DNA of 43,804 nt from positions 1 to 43,804 of the forward strand of contig NZ_RZNH01000045.1 of NCBI RefSeq assembly GCF_013141825.1. The letters run 5' to 3'. Every line of letters starts with the position of its first letter. Positions within the stretch are counted from its first letter, which is position 1. This DNA comes from Marinifilum caeruleilacunae (GTDB lineage Bacteria > Bacteroidota > Bacteroidia > Bacteroidales > Marinifilaceae). Shown here one piece after another: positions 26,394 through 34,932 of the stretch. The position numbers and the translations under genes were made by a program. Under the pieces are notes generated by a model. It ran no database searches. It was not told where the DNA came from and was given only the letters and a program-made list of their open reading frames with translations.

Positions 26394-27452
26394 ATGATTC
26401 AGATGACAAAAATTTCAGTACTCCTGATAAGCATTTCTATTTTCTTCGGATACCATTCAAAGGCTCAAAAGCATTCGAAATTCCAGGCAAGTTTTGTGAG
26501 TCCGATTGGCACCAATGGGCTAGAATCCAGGTACACCAGTAACGATTACTCCTTTAACCTGCTAATGGGAACCAATGGTGGTCTTCGAAAGATGGAGATT
26601 GGTGGACTTGCGAATGTTAATTCGGGAGCGGTAAGTGGCTTTCAAATGGCTGGTATCGCAAATATAAACGCTGAAAAAACTAAAGGGTTTAACCTGGCTG
26701 GAACTTGTAATTTACTTGCCAAAAATGCGGAAGGATTTCAATTGGCAGGTGTATGTAATATCGTTGGTAAAGAAGCGCATGGAGTTCTTATTTCAGGTGC
26801 AAGTAACATTAGCCAGGAATCGGCTTCGGGTTTTCAATTGGCTCCTCTTAATTTGGTTGGTGGTAATTTTAGTGGTGTACAATTGGGTGTCTTTAACCAG
26901 GTAAAATCGCTAAAAGGAATGCAAATCGGTATTGTTAACATTTCGGATAGTACCGAAAATGCAACTCCTTTCGGAATTTTTAGCATTGTAAAAGGTGGAT
27001 ATTATGCCCTGGAGCTTTCCTACAGCCAGAGCATGCAAGCTAATTTAAGCTATAAAATGGGTGTGGAACATTTGTATACCATCTTTACCTTCGGTTTCGA
27101 CAATTATAAAAACAAAGACCTTTTCAGATATGGTTTAGGATTTGGAAGCATGCTATCGCTTGGAAAAACTCACAAACTTGCCCTGGAGGCCACTTGCAGT
27201 CAGTTGGTATACGATAACAGTTGGGATGATTTAAACCTGCTGAATCGCCTAAAAACCAACTTCCACATGCATGTAAGCCCCGATTTTGCGCTATTTGCGG
27301 GCCCAACTTTCAATGTTTACATTACGGATAAAAAAATTGGTGAAAAATATGGTACTATCGATATGCCTCACTCCATTTACGATCATGAAAGTAGCAAAAA
27401 CAAGTTATTTATGTGGATTGGATTTAATGCTGGTATTTCATTTACATTTTAA
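26394..27452 (+). CDS. Repeat-containing outer-membrane-like protein, paralogue of the STN fusion
   Basis: 352 residues; signal peptide about 1-25 (ATG 26394 or 26403). Residues 30-352 match the C-terminal half of the preceding protein in layout: SFVSPIGTNGL, NDYSFNLLMG, then 16-residue units at about 65-183 (SGFQMAGIANI, EGFQLAGVCNI, SGVQLGVFNQ, KGMQIGIVNI), GGYYALELS and a strand-rich tail ending SFTF. It lacks the STN and carboxypeptidase-like domains. The pattern resembles LA_2272-type surface repeat proteins; function unknown. It has its own ECF-type promoter and is followed by a strong terminator that closes the module. Confidence 0.8.
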   Translation: MIQMTKISVLLISISIFFGYHSKAQKHSKFQASFVSPIGTNGLESRYTSNDYSFNLLMGTNGGLRKMEIGGLANVNSGAVSGFQMAGIANINAEKTKGFNLAGTCNLLAKNAEGFQLAGVCNIVGKEAHGVLISGASNISQESASGFQLAPLNLVGGNFSGVQLGVFNQVKSLKGMQIGIVNISDSTENATPFGIFSIVKGGYYALELSYSQSMQANLSYKMGVEHLYTIFTFGFDNYKNKDLFRYGLGFGSMLSLGKTHKLALEATCSQLVYDNSWDDLNLLNRLKTNFHMHVSPDFALFAGPTFNVYITDKKIGEKYGTIDMPHSIYDHESSKNKLFMWIGFNAGISFTF

Positions 27453-27481
27453 ATGATAAAACACAGCATTTTATGGCAATA

Positions 27482-27520
27482 AAAAAGTGCCTTGGAATTT
27501 ATTCTTTCAAGGCACTTTTT
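27482..27520. terminator. Bidirectional terminator between convergent genes
   Basis: The perfect stem AAAAAGTGCCTTG / CAAGGCACTTTTT (27482-27494 / 27508-27520) has A/T runs on both ends. It serves the repeat-protein gene on the plus strand and the 27543-28337 gene on the minus strand. Confidence 0.92.
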
Positions 27521-27542
27521 GAATCATATTTTCATTCATGAT

Positions 27543-28337
27543 TTAAATATCAAAGCCAGGACGAACAAAATCTCTTGCCCCTGGAAATGCATCTTCGGTT
27601 AAGGTTCTTAATCCCGAAAGGAGAAGCAAAATGGGTAAAAGCCTATCTTCAACCCCAGGAAATTGATTCATATAAGTGGTCCAGGCATCAATGGAGTTAT
27701 CGATAGAAATTAGTGCAACTTTAGCCGAAGCGACACTATCGTGTGCATAAAATTCGTTTCCTGTTTCCTCGGTGTTGGCTTTACTTCTTAAGGCTCTAAA
27801 CAATTTACTTGGAATAATAAACTGGAACCAGCGAATAATTTCCGATTTATCGAAGACCATACTTTCAGCAGCACTCATTTCATCTTCTTCTTTAAAATCA
27901 AATATTTCCTTCAACGAATGAGAATCCACATAAAGTAGTGTTTCAAAATCGGCGAACCATGAGTCTACCAATTCCGAATATTTATCGGCCTGCATCATAA
28001 TCTGACCTTTAAAAATCAGCTCATCTTTTTCCTCTTCCTCTTCGGCATTAAATTCCTCTGTTTGTTTAGGCAGTTCCATGCCCAAATCTTTGGCTGCCTG
28101 ATTCAACAATTCCATGCTTAGCTGAAACATTTCATCTAAGTTTTCCATTGCAGATGAAGCTTCTGCTTCCGTATCATGTTCTGTTGATTTTAAATCAGGA
28201 ACACCTTCTTCCATCATCTTATAATTAAGACAATTGGCATTGAATTTACATCGCTCACACCATCCATCGCAATAGTTGTAAATGCCGGGAATCAGGTTGG
28301 GATTTTGAATTAAAGCAAAGAGTAAATCTTTATTCAT
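27543..28337 (-). CDS. Unknown protein with an N-terminal Cys cluster
   Basis: 264 residues, acidic, mostly helical, no signal peptide or membrane span. Near the N-terminus Cys23, Cys27, Cys30 and Cys36 form CxxxCxxCx5C, which could bind zinc or an iron-sulfur cluster. The rest holds charged helices (for example EEEEEKDELIFKGQIMMQADKYSE) and Trp-containing segments near 168 and 227. I do not recognise a family. The CxxxCxxC spacing is that of radical SAM enzymes, but no GGE, barrel pattern or suitable length follows. It stands alone, convergent with the ECF module and divergent from the symporter gene. Confidence 0.72.
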   Translation of the reverse strand: MNKDLLFALIQNPNLIPGIYNYCDGWCERCKFNANCLNYKMMEEGVPDLKSTEHDTEAEASSAMENLDEMFQLSMELLNQAAKDLGMELPKQTEEFNAEEEEEKDELIFKGQIMMQADKYSELVDSWFADFETLLYVDSHSLKEIFDFKEEDEMSAAESMVFDKSEIIRWFQFIIPSKLFRALRSKANTEETGNEFYAHDSVASAKVALISIDNSIDAWTTYMNQFPGVEDRLLPILLLLSGLRTLTEDAFPGARDFVRPGFDI

Positions 28338-28567
28338 CGAGTATAGTGATCTTAAGTAATAGCAAAATTAAATGAAATGGTTTACATATCTTTTTTTAAT
28401 CAAAAACAGTTGACATTTTAAAATCAATAGTTTATGTTACCAAAAGTAAATGTTGATACTTGCCCCATTTCCAAATGTTAGAAATTCGCTTAGACCATAG
28501 GCTAAGCTAGGTTCGTTTTCAAAATCTATTGTACTAAATATTGCTCATTTGGTTTCATAAATATCTA

Positions 28568-29872
28568 ATGTTTTTTAAAAATAAAAATAGCGACTCGAAT
28601 TCAGGCAATGCTAATACTCTTCTGATCAGCATTGTTATTGCTATTGTACTGGGTTTTGTTGTAGGTGGAATTTTTCCAAAACTTGCCATTAAATTCTCTA
28701 TTTTCGGCGAAATTTTCCTGAATATCCTGATGATGCTTGTGGTACCAATGGTGGTCTTATCCATGTTGGTTGGAATATCAAAATTGGATAACCTGCGTAA
28801 TTTGGGTAAAATTGGCAGCAAGACATTGGTGTACTATTTATCTACAACTGCTATCTCTGTTTGTTTGGGAATTGTTTTGGTAAATCTGATTCAACCTGGA
28901 AGTGGCTTAAATATAGATTTACCGGAGAATAGCAATCAGTACATTAATGAAAGTACGGCCATATCAGAAACATTAAAACAGCTCATTGTTGGCGATCCTG
29001 AAAAGGAACAGCAAGGTCTGATTGCCTACAATCTATTCCTGGCAATGGCCAAAATGGACATTCTGCCACTCATTATTTTTTCTCTCTTTTTTGGAGCTGC
29101 ATTATCTTCATTAGGAAAGAAAGCCCGAAGAGCTATCGAATTCCTCTCTGTTTTGAACGATGGTGTGATGCAGCTGGTAAATTGGGTCATGTATATCGCT
29201 CCTCTAGGTATTTTTGGATTGGTTACAGCTCGTATCGGAAAAGCTGGTGGTTACGAAGGATTTTTACCTGAATTGCTCTCCCTGGGTAAATTTAGTCTTA
29301 CAGTGCTTCTGGGCTTATCGATACATGCACTTGTTGTTTTATGCGTGCTTCTGTGGTTTCTGGGGAAAAGAAATCCAATTACATATGCCAAAGGAGTTGC
29401 CACTGCTTTAATGAATGCGTTTTCTACAGCTTCGAGTACGGCTACTCTCCCATTAACACTGCAAGGGGTTCAACAGCAGAATAAAATATCCGAGAAAACC
29501 AGTAATTTTGTACTTCCCCTGGGGGCCACAATCAATATGGATGGAACGGCGATTTATGAAGCCGTTGCGGCCATTTTTATAGCTCAATTGTACGGGTTGG
29601 ATTTAAGTTTTGCTCAACAAGCCGTTATCTTTTTAACTGCTACATTAGCGGCTATTGGTGCTGCAGGAATTCCTGAGGCAGGACTGGTGACCATGGTAAT
29701 TGTGTTAAAGGCGGTACATCTACCGATTGAAGGAATTGGTTTAATATTAACCATCGACTGGTTATTGGATCGCTTTAGAACCACTGTTAATGTTTGGGGA
29801 GATAGCGTTGGAGCCGCTATTATCGAAAGGTATGAAAACAAGAAAACCACCTCCGAAGAGATGGTTTCATAA
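28568..29872 (+). CDS. Dicarboxylate/amino acid:cation symporter (DAACS family)
   Basis: 434 residues from ATG 28568; the frame is open from TTG 28541 but the extra nine residues look non-coding. Multi-span inner-membrane symporter for glutamate, aspartate or C4-dicarboxylates with Na+ or H+. Family marks are the Ser/Thr-rich hairpin FSTASSTATLPLTLQ, the substrate/cation motif NMDGTAIYEAVAAIFIAQ (the NMDGT of EAAT/GltPh) and a second hairpin AAIGAAGIPEAGLVTM. Its Asp-rich TM8 end is present as DWLLDRFRTTVNVWGDS. It is monocistronic. No terminator is obvious before the convergent dapA gene. Confidence 0.95.
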   Translation: MFFKNKNSDSNSGNANTLLISIVIAIVLGFVVGGIFPKLAIKFSIFGEIFLNILMMLVVPMVVLSMLVGISKLDNLRNLGKIGSKTLVYYLSTTAISVCLGIVLVNLIQPGSGLNIDLPENSNQYINESTAISETLKQLIVGDPEKEQQGLIAYNLFLAMAKMDILPLIIFSLFFGAALSSLGKKARRAIEFLSVLNDGVMQLVNWVMYIAPLGIFGLVTARIGKAGGYEGFLPELLSLGKFSLTVLLGLSIHALVVLCVLLWFLGKRNPITYAKGVATALMNAFSTASSTATLPLTLQGVQQQNKISEKTSNFVLPLGATINMDGTAIYEAVAAIFIAQLYGLDLSFAQQAVIFLTATLAAIGAAGIPEAGLVTMVIVLKAVHLPIEGIGLILTIDWLLDRFRTTVNVWGDSVGAAIIERYENKKTTSEEMVS

Positions 29873-29912
29873 ATTATTTCGGGGGCGAAATAAATTCATC
29901 AATGAATCATTC

Positions 29913-30833
29913 CTATAGTTCTTCAATTTCTGTCATATAGGCCGAAGTCTGCACCAAAAGCTTTTGCAACTCAACCAATAGTTTGCCTTTGTTCTCTTCC
30001 TCCATTCTGCACATTGGCGAACGAAACTCTTCCTTCACTTTGCCCATTAAACTCAAACCTGTTTTCACCGGAATTGGGTTCGATTCGATAAAACACAATT
30101 GTATAATGTTTAAATACTTTAAGTGCAATTTTCTGGCATTAATCAAATCGCCTCTTAAGGCTGCATCCATTAAATCGTGAAATTCTTTCGGAAACAAATT
30201 GGCAATTACAGAAATTACACCATCGGCTCCTAAGCAAACTGCAGGAAAAGCCAGCGCATCGTCTCCCGAAAACACCATAAATTCCTTCGGTTTATCTCTT
30301 AAAATACAGGCCATTTGTTCCAAATTACCCGATGCTTCCTTAATTCCAGCAATATTATCGATCTCGTTGGCTAATTCTACCACCAAGTCGGCAGGAATAT
30401 TCGAAGCCGTTCTTCCCGGAACATTGTACATGATTACGGGAATGCTTACCGAATGGGCAACCTGGCTAAAATAATCCTTTAGTCCCTTTCGGGTTGGTTT
30501 GTTATAATATGGTGAAACCACCAATACTGCATCGGCACCAAGCGATTCAGCCATTTTAGAATTTTCAACAGCCACAAGGCTTGAATTAGATCCGGTTCCT
30601 GCAATTACCGGGATGCGTTTATTTACTTTACTGATTACGAATTTGATCACTTCGCAGTACTCATCTTTCGATAAAGTAGCTGCTTCTCCTGTAGTTCCGC
30701 ATACTACAATTCCATCCGATTGATTTTCGATGTGAAATTCAATCAAATTACCCAATGCATCGTAATCTACACTTCCATCTTCGTGAAAAGGTGTTACAAT
30801 CGCAACAATTGATCCTTGCCAATTCATACTCAT
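29913..30833 (-). CDS. dapA: 4-hydroxy-tetrahydrodipicolinate synthase
   Basis: Condenses pyruvate with aspartate semialdehyde in lysine and diaminopimelate synthesis, cytoplasmic. From ATG 30833 it has 306 residues (E. coli: 292). The frame is open to 30911, but the similarity starts at WQGSIVAIVTPF, so the extra N-terminus is probably leader RNA. The pyruvate-binding GTTGEAATL, the active-site Tyr in SPYYNKPT and the Schiff-base Lys165 in GIKEASGNL are all present. Its stop is 40 bases from that of the convergent symporter gene. A -7 element and an early hairpin lie upstream. Confidence 0.95.
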   Translation of the reverse strand: MSMNWQGSIVAIVTPFHEDGSVDYDALGNLIEFHIENQSDGIVVCGTTGEAATLSKDEYCEVIKFVISKVNKRIPVIAGTGSNSSLVAVENSKMAESLGADAVLVVSPYYNKPTRKGLKDYFSQVAHSVSIPVIMYNVPGRTASNIPADLVVELANEIDNIAGIKEASGNLEQMACILRDKPKEFMVFSGDDALAFPAVCLGADGVISVIANLFPKEFHDLMDAALRGDLINARKLHLKYLNIIQLCFIESNPIPVKTGLSLMGKVKEEFRSPMCRMEEENKGKLLVELQKLLVQTSAYMTEIEEL

Positions 30834-30949
30834 TTTTCTTTTAAAACTTTTATTTGTTAAAAGAGCAGTAAAATAATCCCGATAAACTTCTGAAAACAAT
30901 ATGTCATCCATACCATAACAGAAGATTACCGGTATTATTCTCCTTGATT

Positions 30950-30996
30950 AAAAACCTACGGTTAATGTAGGGTTGTGGTTTACGCCTGCAAATATA
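30950..30996 (-). promoter_or_regulatory. Candidate dapA promoter and leader hairpin
   Basis: On the minus strand an exact -7 element TATATTTG lies at 30989-30996, with a T-rich region about 20 bases upstream instead of a clean TTTG. About 18 bases downstream CCTAC (30967-30971) pairs with GTAGG (30955-30959) and is followed by five Ts, a weak terminator-like hairpin inside a roughly 150-nt leader. It could be a simple attenuator. It is not the large lysine riboswitch. Confidence 0.4.
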
Positions 30997-31103
30997 GATT
31001 GCACGAACAGTTCAATAAAATTTTTAGAAAATTTATTCAAAAATTCTACATTTTGTGATATTTTCAACATATTTGTAGTGAAATTCAACAAACATCGAGA
31101 AAC

Positions 31104-31763
31104 ATGATAACAATTCCACAAGTTGTAGAGAAAATTGTGAGTACTCAGCCATTTTTGGCCGAGGCATTGGTCGAAGGATTAATTAACGTTTCTTCTTTAG
31201 CGCGCAAAATACAGAATCAAGTTGAAGATGCCGTAAAAAAACCCGTAAAAATTGGAGCAATAATTATGGCATTAAACAGATTGGCTCCAAATCTTGAAGT
31301 AAAAATCAATCCCGGATTAAAAGATGTAATCACAAATGTTGGTGACATTATTGTACGATCCAACCTTGTTGACTTTACTTATAAAAATTCCAATACTTTA
31401 ATCGAGAAACATACCGAATTATTGCGTTCAATTGGACCAAATCAGGAGTTTTTCTACACCATGGTGCAAGGAGTTTTTGAATCGAACCTGGTGGTTTCGG
31501 GTTCCTTGCAACAAAAAGTAGAAGAAGCATTTAGCGGCGAAGAGTTGGTTGCAAAAAGCGAAAGACTGTCTTCGGTTACTCTAAAGCTTCCGGCTACCAA
31601 TTCGCAACAATTGGGTTTCTACTATTACATTCTTAAAAATATTGCCTGGGCTGGAATTAATATCGAAGAGGTAGTATCAACAACCAACGAATTTACTTTG
31701 GTTGTAAACGATTCTGATATCGATAAAACATTTTCAGTTCTAAAAAACATGGGGAATAATTAA
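31104..31763 (+). CDS. ACT-like domain protein of unknown role (beside dapA)
   Basis: 219 residues, no signal peptide. Residues 1-70 are helical with a winged-helix feel (VEKIVSTQPFLAEALVEGLI then NVSSLARKIQNQVED and KIGAIIMALNRLAP). Residues about 150-219 resemble an ACT fold (VTLKLPATNSQQLGFYYYIL, WAGINIEEVVSTTNEFTLVV, DIDKTFSVLKNM). Similar Bacteroidota proteins are sometimes labelled aspartate kinase-like. No kinase motif is seen here. An amino-acid-sensing regulator is a reasonable guess, given the divergent dapA gene, but this is inference. Its stop codon lies inside the terminator hairpin. Confidence 0.75.
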   Translation: MITIPQVVEKIVSTQPFLAEALVEGLINVSSLARKIQNQVEDAVKKPVKIGAIIMALNRLAPNLEVKINPGLKDVITNVGDIIVRSNLVDFTYKNSNTLIEKHTELLRSIGPNQEFFYTMVQGVFESNLVVSGSLQQKVEEAFSGEELVAKSERLSSVTLKLPATNSQQLGFYYYILKNIAWAGINIEEVVSTTNEFTLVVNDSDIDKTFSVLKNMGNN

Positions 31764-31782
31764 ATTATTCCCCTATTTTTTT
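31751..31782. terminator. Terminator overlapping the ends of convergent genes
   Basis: GGGGAATAATT and AATTATTCCCC (31751-31761 / 31763-31773) form a perfect dyad followed by a T-rich tract to 31782. It includes the stop codon of the ACT-like gene and runs into the stop of the ychJ-like gene, so both genes share it. Confidence 0.75.
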
Positions 31783-32261
31783 CCAAAACAACATTTCTTG
31801 AACTTCTTGCCACTTCCGCAATGGCATGGATCATTCCTGTTGGGAAGTTTTTCGTTTATTTCTTCTTTCGGATATTCTCCCGATACATATACCCACTTCC
31901 CATTCTCCTTTTCGAAGTATGAATTTTCATGCAGGCATTGTTCAATTCCGTCTTCTTTATAGTAAGCTTTAAACTCTACAAAACCCTGATTATCTTCTTT
32001 TTTTCCATCCCTGCTGCCAAGGATTTCCAATCGCTGCCACTCAACAGACTTCGCCCAGTTTAAAATTTCTTCTGCCTCTTGAACCGGACGAGTTCTTTCT
32101 GCATAGGTTTGAATAATATAATCGATATCGGCACATACAAATGCCGAATACCGACTTCTCATTAAATCTTCTGCCCTTAGTGCATTACGCTCACCCAAAT
32201 GAATTGCTCCACAGCACTCTTCATATGAGAAAGGTTTACCACAATAACATGATAGGCTCAT
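31773..32261 (-). CDS. YchJ-family protein with two SEC-C zinc motifs
   Basis: 162 residues, the usual length of the UPF0225/YchJ family. An N-terminal SEC-C-like motif (Cys5, Cys7, Cys16, Cys17) and a C-terminal one (Cys146, Cys148, Cys157, Cys158, within PCHCGSGKKFKKCC) flank an NTF2-like middle domain (RSRYSAFVCADIDYIIQTYA and WQRLEILGSRDG). SEC-C motifs bind zinc and help contact SecB or ribosomes in other proteins; the role of YchJ is unknown. Five bases after the gene at 32267, so probably in one transcript with it and the MFS gene. Confidence 0.93.
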   Translation of the reverse strand: MSLSCYCGKPFSYEECCGAIHLGERNALRAEDLMRSRYSAFVCADIDYIIQTYAERTRPVQEAEEILNWAKSVEWQRLEILGSRDGKKEDNQGFVEFKAYYKEDGIEQCLHENSYFEKENGKWVYVSGEYPKEEINEKLPNRNDPCHCGSGKKFKKCCFGKK

Positions 32262-32266
32262 AGCAA

Positions 32267-33121
32267 TTATTCTTTATCAAATCCTTTGAAGAATTCATCC
32301 AACTTATCGAAATCCTGTTCCCCAATTAATCCCAAGAATTTAGAAAATTCAGGAGTTAGGCTATTTAAGGCATCCTTAATTTTAAACATGGCATTAAACT
32401 CGGTAATGAACTCAGCTCTCATATCGAATGCGCATACCAAAGTTTCGTAAAATACACGGAACAGGTTTCCCTGGCTGTACAATACCTGGTCATCAATTGA
32501 GATTACCTTCATTAGCTTCATCAACAGATCAAGATTTTTCAGCTCGATAGCCACTGCAAAACCCTTTGTAAAGTTGGCAAATAACATTTGCAGCGACTCC
32601 TTATCATTATATTCTGGAATAGGTACAGGAGTAAATTGACAGTCATTAAAAATTGCCAATGCCTCTTCCCTTTTTCCAGATGTAAGCAACATAAAAGCTT
32701 TCACATTTGTAAGGCACAGGTGATAAAACTCCTGATATTTGTCTTCTGGTAAATCCTGAAATGCCTGGTCAAGAACTTTAATTCCTTCATTCATGGCACT
32801 TTCCACTTTATCATCGCCACGTTTAAAAGAAAATTCGGCCATGAATTGCAATGCCCAATTCAAACCATAAATCCATTTGCCTGATTTTGAACAGGATGAA
32901 TAACCTTTTCGATACTCTTCGCCAGCCTCGTTCAATTCACCAAAAAGTGAAAATGCTCCTGCACGCAATTGCAAAATTTCCAGATAGAAAGCTGCATCGT
33001 CTTTTAACTTCTCAACAGAATTATCAGCTAAAAACTCCCTGATTAAACCTGGGTTTTTCTCCTGAATTCCTTTGTTATACGACTCAATAAGAGTTTGATA
33101 TATTTCTTTATTCGTCTGCAT
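32267..33121 (-). CDS. Unknown helical (TPR-like) protein
   Basis: 284 residues, soluble, almost entirely helical. Repeating helix pairs (AFYLEILQLRAGAFSLFGELNEAGEEYRKGY trimmed here to its pattern, and HLCLTNVKAFMLL followed by REEALAIF) suggest a TPR-like solenoid, but no repeat is strong enough for a firm call. I do not recognise a family. It follows the MFS gene with no gap and precedes ychJ by five bases, so it is co-expressed with both. Confidence 0.7.
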   Translation of the reverse strand: MQTNKEIYQTLIESYNKGIQEKNPGLIREFLADNSVEKLKDDAAFYLEILQLRAGAFSLFGELNEAGEEYRKGYSSCSKSGKWIYGLNWALQFMAEFSFKRGDDKVESAMNEGIKVLDQAFQDLPEDKYQEFYHLCLTNVKAFMLLTSGKREEALAIFNDCQFTPVPIPEYNDKESLQMLFANFTKGFAVAIELKNLDLLMKLMKVISIDDQVLYSQGNLFRVFYETLVCAFDMRAEFITEFNAMFKIKDALNSLTPEFSKFLGLIGEQDFDKLDEFFKGFDKE

Positions 33122-34273
33122 CTATATTGTTTTTTTAATTTTTATCAATTGAACAAATCCTAATGAAATCACACTCAAGGCTGCTCCTGCCAAAAATGGA
33201 ATGTGCCTATCTATCATCCACAACATTCCACCTAAAACAGGAATTACTACTGCTGATATGTGATTAATGGTAAAGCCAACTGCCATTGATGGTGCAATAT
33301 CTTTCTGGTCGCCTGTTTTCTGAAAATAAGTGTTGATTCCCATGGAGAAACCAAAAAAGATATGATCGATAATATACAAGCCTGCAACAATCCAGGCATT
33401 ATCGATAAAGGCGTATCCAAGGAAAACAAAAACCAGGCTAATATACTCTGCAGAAAGCATTTTGCGCTCCCCAAATTTGTTAATTCCTTTGGCAATATAA
33501 GGTGAAATGAAATAAGTGATAATGTTATTTACAACAAATAGTACGGCAACATCCTGAACCGAGTAGTTGTACTTTTCCACCAGCATAAATACAGCAAACA
33601 CCACAAAAATCTGACGACGTGCACCGCTTAAAAAATTGAGTACATAAAAGAGCCAATACCTTTTTCGAAGTACCATCCCCTTGTTTTGTGGAACAATATT
33701 CTTATCAGCGGGTTTCCAGAAAAGTGCCCAAATTCCGAGAGCAAAAACAGCAACACCAATTAAAATAAAACTTGCCTGAAGCGACATCACATGAGCAATA
33801 CCAAAAATAAATGCTCCCATGCTAATATTGGCAACAGCAGTCCAGCTTTTTTGTTTGGCAAACACAAAAGGTGAATCTTCCAGAGAAAAGTATTGTAAGG
33901 TTAAAGATTTGTTGGTGGTTTCGAAATAGTGAAAACCAACCGACATGATCAGTGTGGTAAAAATCAATCCCCAAAAACTTGGGAAAAATCCTGTACAAGC
34001 CACACCAACACCTACAAACAATACAGCAATTGCCGATAGTTTGTGTTCTTTGATTACCAAAAGCAGGTAGACCACCAATAAGGCCAGAAAGCCAGGTATT
34101 TCCCTTACCGATTGGATAATTCCAACCTGGAAACCATTAATTCCCACTTCATCAACTGCCAGATTATTAAAGAGTGTTCTCCACCCTTGATGACCCGCAG
34201 TTGCAGCAATTACCAATAACATAAGGTATTGGTACATGATATTTCTCTTCAAATCTTTGGTCATATCCGCCAA
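33122..34273 (-). CDS. MFS-type transporter
   Basis: 383 residues with about ten to twelve hydrophobic spans and few extramembrane loops. The N-terminal stretch GWRTLFNNLAVDEVGINGFQ, followed by VGIIQSVREIPGF, resembles MFS-1 permeases of unknown substrate, and the second half starts with a cytoplasmic loop (RKRYWLFYVLNFLSGARRQ). The length is short for a drug exporter (about 400) but complete. First gene of a probable three-gene unit to 31773; the stop abuts the next start. Substrate unknown. Confidence 0.88.
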   Translation of the reverse strand: MADMTKDLKRNIMYQYLMLLVIAATAGHQGWRTLFNNLAVDEVGINGFQVGIIQSVREIPGFLALLVVYLLLVIKEHKLSAIAVLFVGVGVACTGFFPSFWGLIFTTLIMSVGFHYFETTNKSLTLQYFSLEDSPFVFAKQKSWTAVANISMGAFIFGIAHVMSLQASFILIGVAVFALGIWALFWKPADKNIVPQNKGMVLRKRYWLFYVLNFLSGARRQIFVVFAVFMLVEKYNYSVQDVAVLFVVNNIITYFISPYIAKGINKFGERKMLSAEYISLVFVFLGYAFIDNAWIVAGLYIIDHIFFGFSMGINTYFQKTGDQKDIAPSMAVGFTINHISAVVIPVLGGMLWMIDRHIPFLAGAALSVISLGFVQLIKIKKTI

Positions 34274-34411
34274 GGCTTAAAATGAGTGGCAAAGTTACTA
34301 AAATGCTTAATACAACAAGTGTTTCTTAAAACATAGAATAGATAATTTCCTCTTCGCTTTTCTCCTGTTTAAATATTTTACATTTTTGCATTACAATCAA
34401 TCAAAACAGCA

Positions 34412-34927
34412 ATGGATTTAAGAACAATAATAGAAAACCGTTACTCGGTTCGATCTTACCAAACAAAAGAAGTTGAAGAAGAGAAGTTAATTAAAATTCT
34501 GGAAGCAGGTCAATTGGCTCCTTCGGCAGTTAATTTTCAGCCTTGGCATTTTATTGTGGTGCGAGAAGAAGAAAACCATCAGAAAGTTTCCGAAATCTAT
34601 CACAGGGAATGGTTTAAAGAGGCTCCTGTTTACATCATTATCTGTGGCGATCACCAGGCAGCATGGAAAAGAAAGGAAGATGGAAAAGATCATACCGATG
34701 TAGATGCAGCCATTGCCATCGACCACATGACTTTACAAGCCACAGAACTGGGGCTGGGAACCTGCTGGATTTGTAATTTCTATGTAGAAAAGTGCCGTGA
34801 GTATTTTCAGTTGCCAGAACATATTGAGCCAATTGCCATTTTATCATTAGGCTATCCAAATGATGATAAAATTCCTGCTAAAAAGCGCAAAACATTAGAT
34901 GAAATCGTACACTGGGAGAAGTTTTAA
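34412..34927 (+). CDS. Nitroreductase-family flavoprotein
   Basis: 171 residues, the size of the shorter FMN nitroreductases. The N-terminal RYSVRSYQTKEV segment with EAGQLAPSAVNFQPWHF is the FMN-phosphate site. Later come CGDHQAAW, DVDAAIAIDHMTLQATELGLG, TCWICNF and the closing LGYPNDDKIPAKKRKTLDEIV, all family-typical. It uses NAD(P)H to reduce nitro-aromatics, quinones or similar; the natural substrate is unknown. It precedes the COG0523 gene by five bases, likely one operon. Confidence 0.93.
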   Translation: MDLRTIIENRYSVRSYQTKEVEEEKLIKILEAGQLAPSAVNFQPWHFIVVREEENHQKVSEIYHREWFKEAPVYIIICGDHQAAWKRKEDGKDHTDVDAAIAIDHMTLQATELGLGTCWICNFYVEKCREYFQLPEHIEPIAILSLGYPNDDKIPAKKRKTLDEIVHWEKF

Positions 34928-34932
34928 GAAGC

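Noticed and set aside
27543-28337. Radical SAM enzyme
   Set aside because: Only the CxxxCxxC spacing fits; no GGE motif, no barrel pattern, and the chain is acidic and helical.
30834-30996. Lysine riboswitch before dapA
   Set aside because: The leader is too short and lacks the multi-helix junction of the L box; only a small hairpin is seen.
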